NCBI GenBank assembly: GCA_023429365.1
Contig: JAEYVW010000285.1
Location: 1 to 5,961 of the forward strand
Length of the DNA stretch: 5,961 nt
Direction of reading: 5' to 3'
DNA from: Bacteroidota bacterium
GTDB taxonomy: Bacteria; Bacteroidota; Bacteroidia; Chitinophagales; Chitinophagaceae
Position numbers and translations under genes: made by a program. The first letter of the stretch is position 1, and each line of letters starts with the position of its first letter. Under the pieces are notes generated by a model, which did no database searches, was not told the origin of the DNA, and worked only from the letters and a program-made list of their open reading frames with translations. Shown one piece after another: positions 5,925-5,961 of this stretch.

Positions 5925-5961
5925 AGTATAATTATTTATGATACGATTTATCTATGCAAAT

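Noticed and set aside
5925..5961. Possible minus-strand gene end (…DKSYHK stop)
   Set aside because: Only nine codons are visible, which is too little to support a feature; kept as a finding tied to the terminator.

Overview
The window looks like a chromosomal segment from a member of the Bacteroidota, probably close to Chitinophagaceae. This placement is inferred from protein character (a large GAF-like protein and an AsmA-like protein of types I associate with that group), from the absence of Shine-Dalgarno-like sequence before every start, and from moderate GC content. No ribosomal or other decisive phylogenetic marker is present. I see no rRNA, tRNA, CRISPR array, transposase or phage gene.

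Layout: (1) 3-2243, plus strand: a large cytoplasmic GAF-like protein whose reading frame is open to the left edge, so its N-terminus is missing. (2) 2247-3941, minus strand: a membrane-anchored AsmA-like protein, convergent with the first gene and separated from it by 3 bp. A 9-bp inverted repeat across the two stop codons encodes the same V-G-I tripeptide near both C-termini. (3) 3995-5047, plus strand: an AI-2E/PerM-family (formerly UPF0118) membrane protein, divergent from the AsmA-like gene across a 53-bp spacer. (4) 5061-5258: a structured repeat array filling the convergent gap between the AI-2E-family gene and the next gene. Its core is the odd-length palindrome CGTC(A/T)GACG, ten times, in a 13/32-33 bp rhythm. 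Two modules alternate (A-B-A-B, 91-bp higher-order period) and the last pair of cores is inverted. (5) 5260-5658, minus strand: a small Rnk-like protein with a GreA/GreB C-terminal domain. (6) 5659-5888: a perfect 8-bp hairpin, then a small plus-strand ORF that appears split between two frames at a run of five A. (7) 5892-5924: an intrinsic terminator with a U8 tract for minus-strand transcription entering from the right, probably also working weakly on the plus strand.

The genes do not form one operon: every neighbouring pair is convergent or divergent. Apart from a general envelope/stress flavour (AsmA-like protein, AI-2E-family protein, RNA-polymerase-binding Rnk-like factor), no shared pathway can be claimed. 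The two most interesting items are the palindromic array at 5061-5258 and the split small ORF behind a start-codon-covering hairpin at 5673-5888.
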